From the NCBI GenBank assembly GCA_018816625.1, contig JAHIVR010000021.1, positions 1 through 7,106 on the forward strand: a DNA stretch of 7,106 bases. Reading direction: 5' to 3'. Below the pieces are notes generated by a model. That model worked only from the letters and a program-made list of their open reading frames with translations, had not been told where the DNA came from and made no database searches. The position numbers and the translations under genes are program-made. Positions 3,790 through 7,106 of this stretch are shown here, piece by piece (within the stretch, counting starts at the first letter, position 1; every line of letters begins with the position of its first letter). This DNA comes from Nanobdellota archaeon (GTDB lineage Archaea > Nanobdellota > Nanobdellia > Pacearchaeales > GW2011-AR1).

Positions 3790-6609
3790 ATGTACGATTT
3801 TAAAACAACTGAAGAAGGAGTTCTTGATTTTTGGAAGAAACATAAGGTAATTGAAAAACTTAAGAAAAAGAACTCAAAAGGTAAAAAATTCTACTTTTTG
3901 CAAGGTCCGCCTTACACTTCTGGAAGAATACATATAGGACAGGCGTGGAATAATTCATTAAAAGACCTTGTTATGAGATACAAAAGAATGAATGGGTTTA
4001 ATGTGTGGGACAGGGCAGGGTACGACATGCACGGACTGCCTACAGAAAACCAGGTTCAAAAAGATTTGGGATTGAAATATAAAAGCGATATAGAAGAATA
4101 CGGAATGGCAAAGTTCATTTCAAAATGTAGAGAATTTTCAAGTGAAAAGGCGAGGCTAATGGATAAAGATTTGGAAAGACTTGGGGTGTGGATGGATTTT
4201 GAAAACGCTTACTGGCCAATCAATAATGATTTTATGGAAGGGGAGTGGTGGTTAATGAAGCGAGCTTGGGATCAAAAAAGATTGTATTTGGGAAAAAAGA
4301 TTATGCACTGGTGCTCGAGTTGTGAGACAAGTTTAGCAAAACACGAATTAGAATATAAAAACCTTAAAGATGACTCTGTATTTTTAAAGTTTAAAGCAGA
4401 TGATGGGAGGTATTTGATAGTGTGGACAACAACTCCGTGGACAATACCTTTTAATCTCGCAATAATGGCTAATCCTGATGTAGAATATGTTAATTTAAAG
4501 GTTGATGGAGAAACCTGGGTCCTTGCAGAGAATTTAGTTTCTAGTCTAATAGAGTTAACCGGAAAGAAAGGAAAGATATTAAAAAAATTTAAAGGAAAGA
4601 ATCTCGAGGGCCTTGAATACAAACATTTTTTTGAAGGAGAGGTTGATTATAAAAAACTAAAGAGTAAAGAAAAAAATATCCACACAGTAATACTTAACAA
4701 AGAGTTTGTTAATACCGATTCTGGTTCTGGCCTGGTCCATACGGCCCCTGGCTGTGGACCTGAAGATATGGAGGCTTGTAAAAAATATGGGATAAGTGCT
4801 TTCAATACCCTTAATGAGAAGGGAATTTTTGAAGAAGCGTTTGAAGGAATGCAAGCAAAGGTAGATGATTCAAAATTCATAAAACTTTTTGAGGAAAGAG
4901 GGGTGTTGGTTGCTAAAACGCGTGTTGAGCACGAGTATGCTACTTGTTGGAGGTGTCACGTCCCAATTGTTTTTAGGGCTACAGAGCAATGGTTCCTTAA
5001 GATTGAAGACCTCATTCCAAAAATACTCAATTTTAATAAAAAGATAAAATGGCAACCCGGATTTACTGGTAAGAATTTTTATATATGGGTTGAAAACCTT
5101 AAAGACAACGGGGTAACAAGACAGAGATACTGGGGATGCCCAATGCCCATATGGAATTGTAAAAATTGTGGACATACGGAGGTTATAGGAAGTGTTGCAG
5201 AATTAAAGAAAAAATTAGAAAAAGGGAGTAAAGTTCCAAAAGACCTTCATAAGCCCTGGATTGATGACGTTAAGTTAAAATGTAAATGTAGGGGGACTAT
5301 GAAAAGAATACCGGATGTTATTGATGTCTGGATTGATTCTGGAACTGCCTCTTGGAATTGCTTATACTATCCTAAAACAAAAAGATATTTTGATTGTTGG
5401 CCGGCAGATTTTATTCTTGAAGCCACAGAGCAAGTTAGATTGTGGTATAGTATGTTACAGATTTGTTCTGCAGTTGCTTTTGGAAAGAGCTCATACAAGA
5501 ACGTTTATTCTCACGGAATGATCCTAGACTTTCAGGGAATGAAGATGTCAAAATCCCTAGGAAATATAATCTCTCCTTATGAAATACTTGACAAGTACGG
5601 GGCAGATGTTTTAAGATATTATATGTGCGGGATGACCGCAGGAGAAAATGTTAATTTTAATTGGGAAGATGTTAAAATAAAGCAAAGGAATCTTGGAATA
5701 TTGGAGAATACCTCTAAATTTATACTAGATTTGGAGAAAAGGGTTAAGCCGGAGAATAAACAAGATCTGGAAGAAGCGTACATACTTTCTAAAAAAGAAG
5801 CCACAATAGAGAGAGTTACATCATTAATGGAAGAGTATAGAATCGATGAGATAGTTGGAGAGATAGAGGGTCTTTTTTTAGAGCTATCCAGGGTTTATAT
5901 TAAACTCACAAGGGATAAATCTAATTCCGAGCATGCGGGAAGAGTTTTATATGTTTTAAAAGACGTTTATGACGCTTGCCTTAGAATTTTTTCAATAGTA
6001 TGCCCATTCATAACGGACGATTTATACAGAAAAACTTTCAAAAGTGAATCGGTCCATATGGAATCTTGGCCTAAAATAAATAAGAAAAGGATAAATCACA
6101 AACTTGAGAAAGAGATGCAAATGGTTTTAAAAATTATAGAGGTTGGATTAGCCCAGAGGGATAAGATACATATTGGACTAAAATGGCCGCTTTCAAAAGC
6201 CGTAATAACAACAAAAGAAGATATAGGAAAAGAGCTACAAGAGGTGATAAAAACACAGTTAAATATAAAGAAAATAGATCTTAAAATTGTAAAAGAGACT
6301 AATGAAATCTCTGTAGAATTGGACACACATATAACCCCTGAATTGGAGGCTGAGGGTTATGCCAGAGAGATCTCAAGACAGGTTCAATCTTTTAGAAAGA
6401 CCCTTGGTTTAGAGAAAAAGGACCTGGTGGATTTGTATATAATCACCGACGATGAGTTAGTAAAAATCCTTATCCCTCAAAAGATTTTCTTAAAAGATAG
6501 AACAAACTCAAAAAAACTGGAAATTGTTACAACTAGCAAGGAAAGATTTAAAAACAAAACGAACTTTAAAGTTAAAGATAAAAGAGGGGAGATAGGGATT
6601 ATAACCTAA
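3790..6609 (+). CDS. ileS: Isoleucyl-tRNA synthetase, archaeal/eukaryotic type
   Basis: This class Ia enzyme charges tRNA-Ile with isoleucine in the cytoplasm and edits mischarged valine. The catalytic domain opens with GPPYTSG (39-45) and HIGQ (48-51) as its HIGH motif, then GLPTE; KMSKS is at 585-589. The inserted editing domain shows TTTPWT (213-218) and GLVHTAPGCGPED with the conserved Asp at D326. Metal-binding cysteines are visible at C386/C389 (CWRC) and in a second cluster, C457/C460 with C498/C500. The anticodon-binding helical domain covers about 635-755, followed by the C-terminal archaeal/eukaryotic extension to 939. The protein is roughly 100 residues shorter than the archaeal enzymes I know, apparently through short loops and a trimmed C-terminus, with no broken core motif. 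There is no in-frame alternative start, and MYDFKTTEEGVLDFW is a normal N-terminus. Confidence 0.97.
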   Translation: MYDFKTTEEGVLDFWKKHKVIEKLKKKNSKGKKFYFLQGPPYTSGRIHIGQAWNNSLKDLVMRYKRMNGFNVWDRAGYDMHGLPTENQVQKDLGLKYKSDIEEYGMAKFISKCREFSSEKARLMDKDLERLGVWMDFENAYWPINNDFMEGEWWLMKRAWDQKRLYLGKKIMHWCSSCETSLAKHELEYKNLKDDSVFLKFKADDGRYLIVWTTTPWTIPFNLAIMANPDVEYVNLKVDGETWVLAENLVSSLIELTGKKGKILKKFKGKNLEGLEYKHFFEGEVDYKKLKSKEKNIHTVILNKEFVNTDSGSGLVHTAPGCGPEDMEACKKYGISAFNTLNEKGIFEEAFEGMQAKVDDSKFIKLFEERGVLVAKTRVEHEYATCWRCHVPIVFRATEQWFLKIEDLIPKILNFNKKIKWQPGFTGKNFYIWVENLKDNGVTRQRYWGCPMPIWNCKNCGHTEVIGSVAELKKKLEKGSKVPKDLHKPWIDDVKLKCKCRGTMKRIPDVIDVWIDSGTASWNCLYYPKTKRYFDCWPADFILEATEQVRLWYSMLQICSAVAFGKSSYKNVYSHGMILDFQGMKMSKSLGNIISPYEILDKYGADVLRYYMCGMTAGENVNFNWEDVKIKQRNLGILENTSKFILDLEKRVKPENKQDLEEAYILSKKEATIERVTSLMEEYRIDEIVGEIEGLFLELSRVYIKLTRDKSNSEHAGRVLYVLKDVYDACLRIFSIVCPFITDDLYRKTFKSESVHMESWPKINKKRINHKLEKEMQMVLKIIEVGLAQRDKIHIGLKWPLSKAVITTKEDIGKELQEVIKTQLNIKKIDLKIVKETNEISVELDTHITPELEAEGYAREISRQVQSFRKTLGLEKKDLVDLYIITDDELVKILIPQKIFLKDRTNSKKLEIVTTSKERFKNKTNFKVKDKRGEIGIIT

Positions 6610-6623
6610 AGCAACCACTGGGA

Positions 6624-6650
6624 AGTAATCCTTCGTATTTACTCTTTTTT
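6624..6650 (+). terminator. Weak hairpin and T-run after ileS
   Basis: AGTAA (6624-6628) can pair with TTACT (6639-6643), followed by C and six T (6645-6650), 15 bases past the ileS stop. The stem is short and AT-rich, so the T-run is the more credible part of the signal. It separates ileS from the next promoter. Confidence 0.5.
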
Positions 6651-6662
6651 AATATAACAATA

Positions 6663-6669
6663 TTTAAAA
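6663..6669 (+). promoter_or_regulatory. TATA box for the TrmB-like gene
   Basis: TTTAAAA, preceded by ACAATA, is centred 32 bases before the ATG at 6698. A leader of about 7 bases is predicted, and no convincing ribosome binding site is present. Confidence 0.6.
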
Positions 6670-6697
6670 GCAAGAGAGGCCAAATAAAGACATAAAA

Positions 6698-7106
6698 ATG
6701 ATAGTAAAAGACGAATTCCTTGGGAGATTAAGGAAGATTTTTGATTTAAATCTATATGAAGTTAAGGTCTGGACAGCGTTACTGTCTAGAGGGACTTCAA
6801 CTGCTGGAGAGTTAAGCAATATCTCTGATGTTCCTAGGTCTAGAACTTATGATATCCTTGAAAGCCTTGAAAAGAAAGGATTTATAGTTATGAAGTTGGG
6901 CAAACCAATAAAATTCGTGGCCTTAAAGCCAGAAGAGGTTGTTGAGAGGGTTAAGAAAAATCTTATGAAGTACGCCCAAGAGCGTACAAAAAGATTGGAA
7001 ACATTGAAGGGAGACGAGGTTTTGGAGGAACTTAACGGTCTATTTACTAAGGGGGTTAAGTTTGTTGAACCTTCTGATTTATCCGGGAGTTTAAAGGGAA
7101 GGCAAA
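6698..7106 (+). CDS. TrmB-family transcriptional regulator, N-terminal part
   Basis: The first 136 codons are present and the gene continues past the right edge. Residues 15-75 form a winged helix-turn-helix of TrmB type. It has LNLYEVKVWTALLSRG (17-32), STAGELSNISDVPRSRTYD with the recognition helix near SRTYDILESLEKKG (48-61), and the wing KLGKPIKFVAL (66-76). KPEEVVERVKKNLMKYAQER onwards (77 to about 112) is a charged helix suited to dimerisation, as in this family. TrmB-type proteins repress or activate transcription in archaea, often of sugar transport and metabolism genes; here the effector-binding part lies outside the window, so the ligand and targets cannot be named. It is on the same strand as ileS, 88 bases away, with its own promoter and a T-run between. 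Nothing suggests that it regulates ileS. Confidence 0.88.
   Translation, partial: MIVKDEFLGRLRKIFDLNLYEVKVWTALLSRGTSTAGELSNISDVPRSRTYDILESLEKKGFIVMKLGKPIKFVALKPEEVVERVKKNLMKYAQERTKRLETLKGDEVLEELNGLFTKGVKFVEPSDLSGSLKGRQ

Noticed and set aside
4272..5175. Several minus-strand open frames of 65-116 codons inside ileS
   Set aside because: They are antisense to conserved synthetase motifs, their products show no recognisable domain, and some overlap each other in different frames.
5315..5521. Plus-strand 68-codon frame within ileS in another frame
   Set aside because: It overlaps the conserved catalytic region up to just before KMSKS and has no promoter or ribosome binding site.
1..7106. CRISPR arrays, insertion sequences, toxin-antitoxin pairs or phage genes
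   Set aside because: No regularly spaced repeats, transposase motifs or terminal inverted repeats were found. The partial gene at 1-141 has only a weak ribbon-helix-helix-like pattern, which is not enough to call an antitoxin.

Overview
The window reads as a piece of an AT-rich archaeal chromosome. Three genes are archaeal in type: a DtdA/GEK1-family D-aminoacyl-tRNA deacylase, a diphthine synthase, and an archaeal/eukaryotic-type isoleucyl-tRNA synthetase. A TrmB-family regulator follows them, and almost every gene is preceded by an archaeal TATA box. Short intergenic gaps, the compact IleS (939 codons) and the dominance of leaderless promoters would fit a small-genome lineage, for example a DPANN archaeon. 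That placement is inference; no rRNA or other phylogenetic marker is present.

Layout. The left part, up to 2451, lies on the minus strand. It holds the 5' end of an unrecognised gene (1-141), dtdA (270-1097) overlapped by four bases with a bacilliredoxin/YtxJ-like thioredoxin-fold protein (1094-1411), a cytidine/deoxycytidylate-deaminase-fold protein (1452-1955), and a single-domain C39-like cysteine peptidase (2005-2451, start revised to an internal ATG). A divergent promoter region of 81 bases (2452-2532) switches to the plus strand. There follow a three-helix membrane protein of 82 residues (2533-2781), dphB (2863-3567), a 222-base gap holding a frame-interrupted leaderless micro-ORF (3645-3742), ileS (3790-6609), and a truncated TrmB-like regulator (6698 to the window end).

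How the genes relate. DtdA (removing D-amino acids from mis-charged tRNA), IleS (charging tRNA-Ile, with an editing domain) and DphB (methylation during diphthamide synthesis on EF-2) all serve translation and its fidelity. The bacilliredoxin-like protein is translationally coupled to DtdA, which may tie tRNA proofreading to thiol or carbonyl stress. The deaminase gene is clearly richer in G+C (about 46% in hand-counted lines) than the neighbouring peptidase gene (about 27%) and may be acquired.

Promoter pattern. For five annotated genes and the micro-ORF the TATA-box centre lies about 24-26 bases before the start codon, which predicts leaderless mRNAs. ileS and the TrmB-like gene have it 32-33 bases away, predicting leaders of a few bases. 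Only the partial gene at 1-141 appears to have a real leader. No tRNA, rRNA, CRISPR array, insertion sequence or origin was seen, and no gene-free stretch exceeds 300 bases.
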